Part shown: one piece after another, positions 12,871-22,423 of the stretch
Numbering within the stretch: position 1 is the first letter of the stretch
Layout of the letters: every line of letters begins with the position of its first letter
Source of the DNA: Girardinichthys multiradiatus
Lineage: Eukaryota > Chordata > Actinopteri > Cyprinodontiformes > Goodeidae
DNA length: 64,000 nt
NCBI RefSeq assembly: GCF_021462225.1
Contig: NC_061804.1
Coordinates: 43,649,975-43,713,974, forward strand
Direction of reading: 5' to 3'
Position numbers and translations under genes: made by a program
Notes under the pieces: model-generated
Database searches by the model: none
Told to the model about the DNA's origin: nothing
The model's input: only the letters and a program-made list of their open reading frames with translations

Positions 12871-13228
12871 CAGTCATTTTCTTCCACTTATTCCATAGTG
12901 GGTCAGGGGGGAGCTGGTACCTATCTCTAGCAGTCTATGGGCAAGAGGCAGGGTACACCCTGGACAGGTTGCCAGTCCATTGCAGGGCAACACACAAACA
13001 ACCATGCACACACTCATTCATACACCTAAGGGCAATTTAGAGTGACCAATTAACCTAACAGGCATGTCATTGGACTGTGGGAGGAAGCCAGAGTACCCAG
13101 TGAGAACCCACGCATGCACGGGGAGAACATGCAAACTCCATGCAGAAAGACCCCCGGTTGGGAATTGAACCCAGGACCTTCTTGCTGCAAGGCAACAGTG
13201 CTACCAACTGCGCCACCATGCAGCCCAT
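12871..13228 (-). mobile_element. tRNA-headed SINE, family 1 copy B, with target duplication
   Basis: Reverse-complement copy of the SINE at 10461. The A box and B box lie near the high-coordinate end, and the 3' tail ends at CAGTCATTTTC (12871). The element is bounded by an 11-bp direct duplication, ACCAAGAATGT, at 12860-12870 and 13229-13239. This fixes a length of 358 bp and shows insertion by target-primed reverse transcription. Confidence 0.85.
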
Positions 13229-13239
13229 ACCAAGAATGT

Positions 13240-13565
13240 GTGATAACCAAATGTGAAACATAAAGTGTATATAAAACGCTATGAATATTCTCGGTGCTTG
13301 GCACGACGGTAATGGCCTTTAACTTTTGTGTTCACTTAAAACATGTGAAATTAGATTTTACTTACACGAAAATGATCATTCATTAACTGGTGAGATTAAC
13401 TGGAGTAAATTTTCAGCATCATTTAAGTCAGAAAACCCGATGTCCTTTGTAGTGTTAAGATGTTTTAAGAGGTACAAAGACTGTGTGGGCTTCTCAATAC
13501 GAGGAGAGTACCCTCGTTACTATAGTGACGGCATACCTGGACACTGCCCTGACTGTCAATGCTGA
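13240..13565. other. No recognisable feature
   Basis: Ordinary AT-rich sequence up to the abrupt start of the G-rich block. Reading frames here (for example 13326-13565) have no recognisable domain. Confidence 0.4.
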
Positions 13566-15831
13566 AAGCAGTGTCCTGCTTGCCTGGTTGTGGCTGCTGT
13601 CTGGTGCCGGGCTTCGGGTGCTGGGCGCTCTGTTGGCTCTGCCCCTTGGGTTCGGGGGTGGCTGGGCACGCTGGTCATGTGCCCTCCTTTGTGTGGCGTA
13701 TTTTGGTTGCGCTGGGCTGGCTGGTCTGAACCTTTGTTTGGAGTGGGTCCGCATTCTTGGCCGCTTGGGCGCTTCTGCTGGGTCCTTTTTGTTGGGGGTC
13801 GGTGGCTACTTCGGGTGGCGGACTGGGTAACGGGGCTGGGGATCGGGGTCTGCGGGGCTGGGTTGTTCCGGGGGGGGCTGGGGACGTTGTTCCGGGGGGG
13901 GCTGGGGACGTTGGTCCCAGTTTTCAGTTGGTTCTCGGGGCCTGTTACCTGTCCCTAGTTTTTTGCCCGGCAGATGTGCCTATGCCTCCCTCCTTTGTTG
14001 GGACTCGGCAAACGGGGGAGCCTATTGGGGTCAGCCGGGGAGCTGGCTCCCTGGAAGAGTGGTTTGCCCCCAGTCCTTCCCTCCCCATCCCCGGACACCT
14101 CCCTCTGCCAGCTCCATCACAATGCCACTCATGGAATGCCTTGGGGTGCGGGTGCACCATCGGAGTGCCACAAGGGTTTTCCATCTCTGCGGTCCCATGG
14201 CAGCCTGTGCCCCAATTTTATTGTACAACTTAGACATTCTCACTTATAACATTTTCATGACATTCACATGTAGGGTCTTGGGGGTGGGCGCACTCAATGG
14301 CATCAGGAGGGAAGGATATCCTAGTAGCCTAACCTCTGGTGCCTGCGCTCACCTCTAAGGGTATAATTGCATGTAGACATTGACCGTCTTTCTTTTTAAA
14401 TGCACCCTACAGCAACACGCATCAACACCACATTTGAGCTGGCGGAAGCAGGCTTGGGGTCTTTTCACACCCCGTTCGCTATTTCCCATCTGTGGTCGGA
14501 GGCTTGGAGAGGGAATGGGCCCTCTAGTCTGGTTTGAGCTGGGGTTGGGGGTCGGGTCTTGGGGATTGTCTGGTGCTGGGCTGGCGTTTCGGCTCTCTTG
14601 GGATTGCTTGGGTTCCCTTGGATCTCGGCCGCTGGTTTTGGGCCCTGGTCTGCTGGCTGGGGGGGGTGCCGGGCTCCGGCATGGGGGTCTTAGCCGTGGT
14701 GCGCCATGCGGGGGTGCGGGTGGCCGGCGGGCTGGGGCGCCCCCGGGTTTGGGGGTGGGGTTGGCGGGGTGCCCGGTGACTGGGGCCACCGTGGCCTTCT
14801 TTCCACTGCTTCCTTCTGTGGTCCTGGCCCGGGGTCGATCGCTGGGCTGCGGTTAGGTGGGTGGGGTGGCAGAGCATGTCTTGTGACTGCACCTTGACGG
14901 CTGGCGGGTTGTGCTTGGCCTGGAGAAGTTGGCCTGCATGGCCCAGGTCCCCGGCCGGTGCATGTATCCCTCTCGTAGACTGGTGGGCTGGGGCTGCTGG
15001 CACTGTCTGGGGGGGTTGGGCGGGCTTGGAGGTGTGCTGCTCTGCTGGCTGTCTTGTCCGAGGGGGGATTGGGGCGGTGGACTGGGGGGTGGCGTGGAGG
15101 GGCTGCGGCCTGTGGGGTGGTGGGGTTGTGTCCACTTCTAGGACGTGGGATCACTGGCGTTTGGATCGGCTGGGCAGCGATGGTGGAGCTGAGCTGGATA
15201 GTGTTTCTCCCTGGGCGGTCGTTGCAGTGGCAGTGATGTAGAGTTTTTTGATGCTGAGGGGGGCATGGTGGGGTCACTGGCCCTGGGTGCCTGCCGCTGG
15301 CCGGGGACCGCTTGGTGGATGAGTTTGTCCCGTCATGGTGTGGGTCGGGGGTCCAGTTGTGGGTGCGGTGCTGGATGGGGTCTGCCCGGTTGCGCCAGTG
15401 GGCGGGGGTGGCGTTGCGCAGGGCCCTTGCCTTGCCGTGGCGGCGCGCTGCGTGGTGGGGGAGCGGGGTGCGGCGGTGGTTCTTAGAGCGGGGCTGTGTG
15501 TGGAGCTTGTGCTGTGTGGGTGTGGCTTCATCGGCTTCTCGACCACGGAGTTCAGCTGTGGGGGTGTGCTCCTGTGGGGGTGGGGATTTGTGGCGTTTGG
15601 GTTCGGGGGTATGTGTTCAATATCAGTGTCCTTGTTTGGGGTGGCCCTGTGGGGAGGTTCTTGTTGGGGTTCACTGGGGGTGGGAGACTCATGGGGTTGG
15701 GATCGGAGCTCGTTGGGTGGTCGGGACTGCTCCGTCCTGGGGCGGCTCCGGTTGGCGGGTTGCTTTGGGCCATGTGGACCCCTCTTTTGTACATAGCCCC
15801 TCTCCGGAGGTGGATGGGGGTTGTTGGGGAC
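13566..15831. repeat. 2.3-kb G-rich, strand-asymmetric block of unknown class
   Basis: The + strand is strongly G over C and full of variations on TGGGG, GGCTGG and GTCTGGTG. Two stretches with shared wording, around 13600-13680 and 14555-14645, suggest internal duplication. Long frames on the minus strand (14524-15135, 14690-15277) encode Pro/His/Thr-rich low-complexity protein and look like a consequence of composition, not genes. A less G-rich middle lies at about 14200-14420. The block joins directly to a truncated Tc1 transposase at 15831-15832. It could be a repeat's GC-rich region or a degenerate minisatellite. Compare the C-rich stretch at 33010-33860. Confidence 0.5.
13863..13910 (+). 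repeat. Two tandem 24-bp units with G8 and G4 runs
   Basis: Two identical 24-bp units (13863-13886 and 13887-13910), each carrying a run of eight G and a run of four G. Four or more G-runs within 40 bases meet the usual sequence pattern for a G-quadruplex on the + strand. Confidence 0.8.
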
Positions 15832-16584
15832 AGCCACATGAGGTCTAGCATTGTCCTGCATTAGAAGGAACCCAGGGCCAACCGCACCAGCATATGGTCT
15901 CACAAGGGGTCTGAGGATCTCATCTCGGTACCTAATGGCAGTCAGGCTACCTCTGGTAAGCACATGGAGGGTCGTGCGGCCCTCCAAAGAAATACCACCC
16001 CACACCATTACTGACCCACTGCCAAACCGCTCATGCTGAAGGATGTTGCAGGCAGCAGATCGCTCTCCACGGTGTCTCCAGACTCTGTCACGTCTGTCAC
16101 ATGTGCTCAGCGTGAACCTGCTTTCATCTGCGAAGAGCATAGGGTGCCAGTGGTGAATTTGCCAATCCTGGTGTTCTTTGGCAAATACCAAGCGTCCTGC
16201 ACGGTGTTGGGCTGTGAGCACAAGCCCCATTTGTGGACGTCTGGCCCTCATACCATCCTCATGGAGTCAGTTTCTAACCGTTTGTGCAGACACATGCACA
16301 TTTGTGGCCTGCTGGAGGTCATTTTGCAGGGCTCTGGCAGTGATCCTCCTGTTCCTCCTTGCACAAAGGCGGAGGTAGCGGTCTGGTAGCAACTGGGTTG
16401 TTGTCCTCCTACGGCCTCCTCCACGTCTCCTGGTGTACTGGCCTGTCTCCTGGTAGCGCCTCCAGGCTCTGGACACTACGCTGACAGACACAGCAAACCT
16501 TCTTGCCACAGCTCGCATTGATGTGCCATCCTGGATGAGCTGCACTACCTGAGCCACTTGTGTGGGTTGTAGAGTCCGTCTCAT
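15832..16584 (-). pseudogene. Tc1-like transposase, one stop and C-terminal truncation
   Basis: The frame opens with an N-terminal helix-turn-helix segment ([19 protein letters not shown]) and an Arg-rich GRRR linker typical of Tc1-type DNA-binding domains. The catalytic core follows, with first Asp in FADESRF, the VMVWGGIS block and second Asp in MQDNARPH. A TGA at 16267-16269 interrupts the frame where the family normally has Arg, which fits a C-to-T change at a CpG. Homology stops at the Ala codon 15832-15834, so the catalytic Glu is missing. Beyond it the open frame continues into the G-rich block as low-complexity Pro-rich text with no transposase character. It is a dead copy. Confidence 0.85.
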
Positions 16585-16866
16585 GCTACCACGAGTGTGA
16601 AAGCACCACCAACATTCAAAAGTGACCAAAACATCAGCCAGAAAGCATAGGTACTGAGAAGTGGTCTGTGGTCCCCACCTGCAGAACCACACCGTTATTG
16701 AGTGTGTCTTGCTAATCGCCAAAGATTTCCCCCTGTTGTCAATTCCATTTGCACAACAGCATGTGAAATTGTTTGTCAATCAGTGTTGCTTCCTAAGTGG
16801 ACAGTTCGATTTCACAGAATTTTGATTTACTTGGAGTTATATTGTGTTGTTTAAGTGTTCCCTTTA
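15832..16866 (-). mobile_element. 3'-truncated Tc1-like transposon
   Basis: Reading on the minus strand, a terminal region (about 16866-16600, with phrases such as CAGTGTTGCTTCCTAAGTGG on the + strand) precedes a Tc1-type transposase. The C-terminal third of the transposase and the second terminal repeat are absent, replaced by the G-rich block. The outer end near 16866 is approximate. Confidence 0.7.
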
Positions 16867-17240
16867 GTCTATCTGTGGGAATACACTGGTGAATGAATAT
16901 CAGTAGGTGGGAAAATTGGGACCACGATATAATTTTGGCCACGTTCCATTTATGGACTTCTTTATTTTGTGGCTAATCACAATGCATTTAGATGTCAGCA
17001 TACACTGTTCTGCATCAAGTATATATTTTTTTGCTATTACCTTATTACTAAAGTTACAGTGTACCAAAGGCAATTCCATTATACTTGCAGTGCATACCTT
17101 TTAGAGTGTAATGGTCTTGCTAAAGTGTTAGAAGCAAATACTGAACAAATCCAAATGTTTTTAAGTGAATTTCTTATAAGCCTATAAAAAATACATTTTA
17201 ACACTAAATGTTTGTTTAGCAACCCAATAAAACCAACATA

Positions 17241-17243
<3 letters not shown>
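16867..17243. other. No recognisable feature
   Basis: AT-rich sequence between the Tc1 fragment and the microsatellite; nothing recognised. Confidence 0.4.
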
Positions 17244-17308
<65 letters not shown>

Positions 17309-17322
17309 TTGTGTGTGTGTGT
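17244..17322. repeat. (TA)32 microsatellite followed by (TG)n
   Basis: About 64 bases of uninterrupted alternating TA (17244-17307), then a short GT run from about 17311. The tract abuts the 3' end of the LINE fragment on the minus strand. It may have grown from that element's tail. Confidence 0.95.
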
Positions 17323-17329
17323 AAGTGGG

Positions 17330-18135
17330 TAAGTGGGTCGCGGGGTCAGCAGACTTAGTAGATGTCCCTCTCCCCAGACACCTCCTCCAGCTCCTCCAGG
17401 GGGAGCCCATGGCGTCCAGGAGGCCTCCAACCCAGATGCCCGAGCCACCTCAAATGACTCTTCACAATGTGGAGGAGCAGCGGACCTCCTCCGGGATGGC
17501 CGAGCTCCTCAACCTATCTCTAAGCGAGTGCCCTGCCACCCTACGGAGGAAGCTCATTTTAGCCGCTTCTATCCAGGATCTCGTTCTCTCGGTCATGACC
17601 CAAAGTTCATGCCCTTAGGTGAGGGTAGGAACGTAGACCGATCGGTAAATTAAGAGCTTCTCTTTTCGGCTCAGCTCTCTCTTCACCACAACGGACCGGC
17701 CCAGCGTCCTCATTACTGCAGCAGCCGCACCGATCCATCTGTCTATCTCTGTCTCCCACTCCATTCTCCCCTCACTCGTGAACAAGACCCCGAGATACCT
17801 GAACTCCTCCACTTGAGCCAGGAGCTCCCTTCCAACCTGAAGAGGGTAAGCCACCCTTTTCTGGTCGAGAACCATGGCCTTGGAATTGGAGGAGCTGAAC
17901 CCCATCCAAGCCGCTTCACACTCGGCTGCGAACTTCCCCAGTACATGCTGTAGGTCTTGGCTAGAGGGGGCTTAGCAGGAAGATCTGCAAAAAGAAGAGA
18001 TGTCATCCACTGTTCCCCAAACCAGAACCCCTCTGGCGCTTGGCTGTGCCTAGAAATCCTGTCCATGAGAATTATGAGCAGGACCAGTGACAAAGGCCGG
18101 CACTGCCATAGTCCAACATCCACTGGGAACAGGTG
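17330..18135 (-). mobile_element. 3' end of a non-LTR retrotransposon (LINE), decayed
   Basis: The minus strand carries the C-terminal part of a fish LINE reverse transcriptase. Around 17905-17615 it reads KAMVLDQKRVAYPL, VEEFRYLGVLFTSEG and VVKRELSRKEKL, the thumb/connection text of such elements. The 17740-18190 frame holds an upstream portion with frame changes. Towards 17340 a terminal EELEEV-like segment is visible. Several frameshifts are needed, so it is non-functional. The exact clade cannot be fixed by eye. Confidence 0.7.
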
Positions 18136-18140
18136 GAAGG

Positions 18141-18413
18141 CGGGAGGCAGGGTACACTCTGGACAGGTTGCCAGTCCATCGCAGGGCAACACACAAACTC
18201 ATTCATACACCTAAGGCAAATTTAGAGAGACCAATTAAACTAACAGGCATGTCTTTGGACTGTGGGAGGAAGCCAGAGTACCCGGTGAGAACCCACGCAT
18301 GCACGGGGAGAACATGCTAACTCCATGCAGAAAGACCCTCGGCCAGGAGAAGAACCTAGGACCTTCTTGCTGCAAGGCAACAGCGCTACCAACTGCGCCA
18401 CTGTGCCGCCGAT
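18141..18413 (-). mobile_element. tRNA-headed SINE, family 1 copy C, 3'-truncated
   Basis: Reverse-complement copy of the family at 10461 and 12871. The A-box region (GCGCAGTTGG on the minus strand) is near 18400, and the body runs down to the GTACACTCTGGACAGG segment at about 18150. The tail half present in the other copies is missing, and the element joins LINE sequence directly. No duplication was seen. Confidence 0.75.
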
Positions 18414-19317
18414 TGTGAGATCAATAAAGTCTAAATAAAACCATAAAATTTGTGACTGGAGTCTGATTAAATTCCAGGTCACATGATAAAATGGTCGTAT
18501 CTTTTTAATACAGTGTTTGCAAAAATTGGGTTTTCACACAACTACCAGAACTCTTCTTCTTTATGTTCTGAACCACAGGGATGTCATTGTATCTCCAAAG
18601 AAACAGACGTGTTATGTTCTCTGTCATATTCACTAATTTTCACTGTCTCACAGTTGTTTTGGTTTTATACCAGGGGAAATGAGGAGCCACCTCAGAACAT
18701 CTTTTTGTTTAAGTAACACTATTGCTCTGTTGAAAAATAAAACCACAGTCATGTCACAGTGTAAATTTGTACCTTGGCAAAAATAGCCTTTACCTAAACC
18801 AGGAGCTATTAGAGTATATGGCTGAAATCCTCTTTATTGGAAGTTTGACTAGCCATTAGTTATCAAGTTCTCTGTAATTTCTGCCTACTGCAGGTAAGAT
18901 AGTGACCACTTACAACAACTTCAACGACGCCCACTTTAAAATATCCAAACTACCCCTTCAGAGTCTGAATGGTTTGTTATTTGAAAGCTCAGTGAAGCTA
19001 TATTCTCTTTTCTTGCTAAACTTTAAAATCTGCCACTGTGATACAAATTATTGTAGTGTCAGAAATGTGCCTGGCTGTAAAAAAAACAAACAAAAAATAC
19101 TTTAATTTTCTTGTCTGAAAACAATTGGTCTAAATTAACTGCAAGTGCAGCAAAAAGCGATTGTAAGAGGATTTCCCCATACCCTGGCACCTTGCATAAT
19201 ACTAAAGGATATGACAACAATATTCACTGTTATAACAGTATCCAGTTCCCAGGTAAAAGAGTGAAAGGAAAGTGATGGTGGTCCAAGGAGGTCAAAGTCA
19301 AGAAAAAACAGAATGGC
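18414..19317. other. No recognisable feature
   Basis: AT-rich sequence; the frames at 18483-18716 and 18902-19105 show no domain or convincing splice sites. Confidence 0.4.
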
Positions 19318-19605
19318 AGATGCAACTAAACTTAAATGTGCCCTTCAATGCTTACACTGTTGCCTCAGGCAAAGAGGTATTGGTGAAATGTGACAGCAAG
19401 GTGAAGGTGAAGAGAAAAGGCCAGTGAATGGTGTCAGCAGGAAACCAGTCCTCAGGGAGAAGCTATGCTCAATGGGGTAGCTATAGTGTCTAGCAATCAA
19501 ATGGACCATGACCTGTTTCAAGTACCGTCTGCTGAGTACAAAATTCAGCTTAGAGAATGACCACAGGGCTCTACAATGGTTAGAAAGCATGAAGCTCTTA
19601 AAATA
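19318..19605 (+). pseudogene. Ty3/gypsy RNase H domain relic
   Basis: Across shifted frames the + strand reads NVPFNAYTVASGKEV, where the usual catalytic Asp of YTDAS is Val, then a REKLC...IKWTMTCFKY segment and YRLLSTKFSLENDHRALQWL, the conserved DHRALxWL block of retroelement RNase H. Stops and frame changes make it non-coding. No LTR or integrase is adjacent. The 117-codon frame on the opposite strand (19345-19698) is its antisense shadow. Confidence 0.75.
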
Positions 19606-20833
19606 ACTGTTGCTACTGTCAGTGCAGATACATAGCTTCACATCAAGTCTCGAGTAGTGTTGTTTTACAGCTAGGACACATCGCTTCTTGCCAAACATAC
19701 CCTTTAAACCTGCTTACATTCTCACTGGTTCTTCAATCAAGATAGGCTAATTATAAAAAACAGCACTTCATATTGATCTTTCTGCAGGGTGCTGTGGCTT
19801 CATGTTGACAATGCAAACTGCATGCTGAGATTAACAGATTTCATTACATAGCACATTGTCTTTTTACCCATACAGATTAAATTTTATCTTCAGTCAGAAG
19901 AAATCTTTACCAAACACCAGATGATTATTAGGGCATTTCTCAAAATATTTGATTTTATCTTCATTTTGATGTATAATTCACCTAGCTCTTGTATACAGAC
20001 TAACAACTGCAATTACTCCTTTGTGTGTGTCCAGCTGTGTGCAAAACGTTGATGGCCAAAAGAGAATATTCTTACATGTGCCTTCTCTTGCTGAGCAGTA
20101 TGAATGGGTTGGGTTAGATATTGTATGCCAAATAAAAAATTAAAAGCTGGCTCTGGAATTAAGTCTGTATCTTTGCCTTGTTTGGGTCACAGTGATGTCA
20201 GCTAGAAAAGATTGAGCTCATCTGCACACCCTAAAAGATGGCATAGGAAATTATTAAATTTTTCATACACACCAGAATTAACATGGAACAATTTCTAAAT
20301 TCAGCACTAGCTTAGTAAAATCAGACACCAGCTTCATAGCTGCTTTAATTATTTTCCTAAACAGGACTAAAAGGTAGAATTTTTCAGGGGTCCAATTGAT
20401 AAAGAAAAAAACGCAACGCAAATGCAATACAGTTACTGTATCTTCTCCTTTTGCTGAGAAGAATCAGATCATGTTGATTATGCAGTGTCCAGCAAATATA
20501 TTTATATTTTTATTCATTTAACTTCAGATTTTGCCATTTTAGAACCACAAACACCATTTTTTTAAATTGTGTGTGATAAACAAACACAGCAGTGAACTTG
20601 TTGTAGTTTTATTTTATTTACTTAGTGCCAATAAACAACAAATGTAATTTTAAGGCATTTTACTAGACAAACATGTATAGTTTAGTACCAGTTATATGAA
20701 ATCCAAATAGATCCCAATTGAATTTAAAGCAACCAAATTGATTCCAGTATGGTCCTGTAATTTAGCCAGCCAAATTCAGATCTAGTTAACTACAAACCAC
20801 ATCAATACAACTGATCCATTACATGATCAAATA
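19606..20833. other. No recognisable feature
   Basis: AT-rich sequence up to the TA target site (20834-20835) of the next Tc1 element. Nothing recognised. Confidence 0.4.
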
Positions 20834-20835
20834 TA

Positions 20836-22421
20836 CAGGTCCTTCTCAAAATATTAGCATATTGTGATAAAGTTCATTATTTTCCATAATGTAATGATGA
20901 AAATTTAACATTCATATATTTTAGATTCATTGCACACTAACTGAAATATTTCAGGTCTTTTATTGTCTTAATACGGATGATTTTGGCATACAGCTCATGA
21001 AAACCCAAAATTCCTATCTCACAAAATTAGCATATTTCATCCGACCAATAAAAGAAAAGTGTTTTTAATACAAAAAACGTAAACCTTCAAATAATAATGT
21101 ATAGTTATGCACTCAATACTTGGTCGGGAATCCTTTTGCAGAAATGACTGCTTCAATGCGGCGTGGCATGGAGGCAATCAGCCTGTGGCACTGCTGAGGT
21201 CTTATGGAGGCCCAGGATGCTTCGATAGCGGCCTTTAGCTCATCCAGAGTGTTGGGTCTTGAGTCTCTCAACGTTCTCTTCACAATATCCCACAGATTCT
21301 CTATGGGGTTCAGGTCAGGAGAGTTGGCAGGCCAATTGAGCACAGTGATACCATGGTCAGTAAACCATTTACCAGTGGTTTTGGCACTGTGAGCAGGTGC
21401 CAGGTTGTGCTGAAAAATGAAATCTTCATCTCCATAAAACTTTTCAGCAGATGGAAGCATGAAGTGCTCCAAAATCTCCTGATAGCTAGCTGCATTGATC
21501 CCTGCCCTTGATAAAACACAGTGGACCAACACCAGCAGCCAGACCATCACTGACTGTGGGTACTTGACACTGGACTTCTGGCATTTTGGCATTTCCTTCT
21601 CCCCAGTCTTCCTCCAGACTCTGGCACCTTGATTTCCGAATGACATGCAGAATTTGCTTTCATCCAAAAAAAGTACTTTGGACCACTGAGCAACAGTCTA
21701 GTGCTGCTTCTCTGTAGCCCAGGTCAGGCGCTTCTTCCGCTGTTTCTGGTTCAAAAGTGGCTTGACCTGGGGAATGCGGCAACTGTAGCCCATTTCCTGC
21801 ACACGCCTGTGCACGGTGGCTCTGGATGTTTCTACTCCAGACTCAGTCCACTGCTTCCGCAGGTCCCCCAAGGTCTGGTCCACAATCTTCCTTAGGGTCC
21901 GGTCACCTCTTCTCGTTGTGCAGCGTTTTCTGCCACACTTTTTCCTTCCCACAGACTTCCCACTGAAGTGCCTTGATACAGCACTCTGGGAACAGCCTAT
22001 TCGTTCAGAAATTTCTTTCTGTGTCTTACCCTCTTGCTTGAGGGTGTCAATAGTGGCCTTCTGGACAGCAGTCAGGTCGGCAGTCTTACCCATAATTGGG
22101 GTTTTGAGTGATGAACCAGGCTGGGAGTTTTAAAGGCCTCAGGAATCTTTTGCAGGTGTTTAGAGTTAACTCGTTGATTCAGATGATTAGGTTCATAGCT
22201 CGTTTAGAGACCCTTTTAATGATATGCCAATTTTGTGAGATAGGAATTTTGGGTTTTCATGAGCTGTATGCCAAAATCATCCGTATTAAGACAATAAAAG
22301 ACCTGAAATATTTCAGTTAGTGTGCAATGAATCTAAAATATATGAATGTTAAATTTTCATCATGACATTATGGAAAATAATTAACTTTATCACAATATGC
22401 TAATATTTTGAGAAGGACCTG
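20836..22421 (-). mobile_element. Tc1-like transposon, IR/DR type, copy 1
   Basis: A 1586-bp element bounded by TA at 20834-20835 and 22422-22423. The terminal inverted repeats are about 200 bp (20836-21035 and 22222-22421). Each starts CAGGTCCTTCTCAAAA and ends near an inner copy of the CTCACAAAATTAGCATAT motif, the outer/inner direct-repeat layout known as IR/DR in the Sleeping Beauty group. The transposase inside is broken. Copies 2 (27739-29348) and 3 (40173-41740) are close relatives. Confidence 0.95.
21113..22093 (-). pseudogene. Tc1-like transposase, copy 1
   Basis: N-terminal paired-like helix-turn-helix DNA-binding region (MGKTADLTAVQKATIDTL, CSQSAVSRHFSG), then a DDE core ending PNTLDELKAAIEASW and GFPTKY. 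Compared with copies 2 and 3 it has a 12-bp in-frame loss after RKIV and a TAG stop just after EKQH. In the core a 13-bp loss is compensated by a 1-bp gain, so the frame changes for a stretch before NAASYQ. The second catalytic Asp is Asn (QHNLAPAH, where copy 3 has QHDLAPAH). It cannot encode an active enzyme. Confidence 0.95.
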
Positions 22422-22423
22422 TA

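Noticed and set aside
14524..15277. Two long minus-strand frames (203 and 195 codons) with Pro/His-rich products
   Set aside because: The frames follow from the G-rich strand composition, which removes stops in several frames at once. There is no domain, no splice structure and no start context.
15274..16251. A 325-codon minus-strand frame as a single gene
   Set aside because: Only the first part (to 15832) is Tc1 transposase. The remainder is low-complexity read-through into the G-rich block. It is also cut off from the true N terminus by the stop at 16267.
19345..19698. A 117-codon minus-strand frame as a gene
   Set aside because: It lies antisense to a gypsy RNase H relic on the plus strand, which explains the sequence better.
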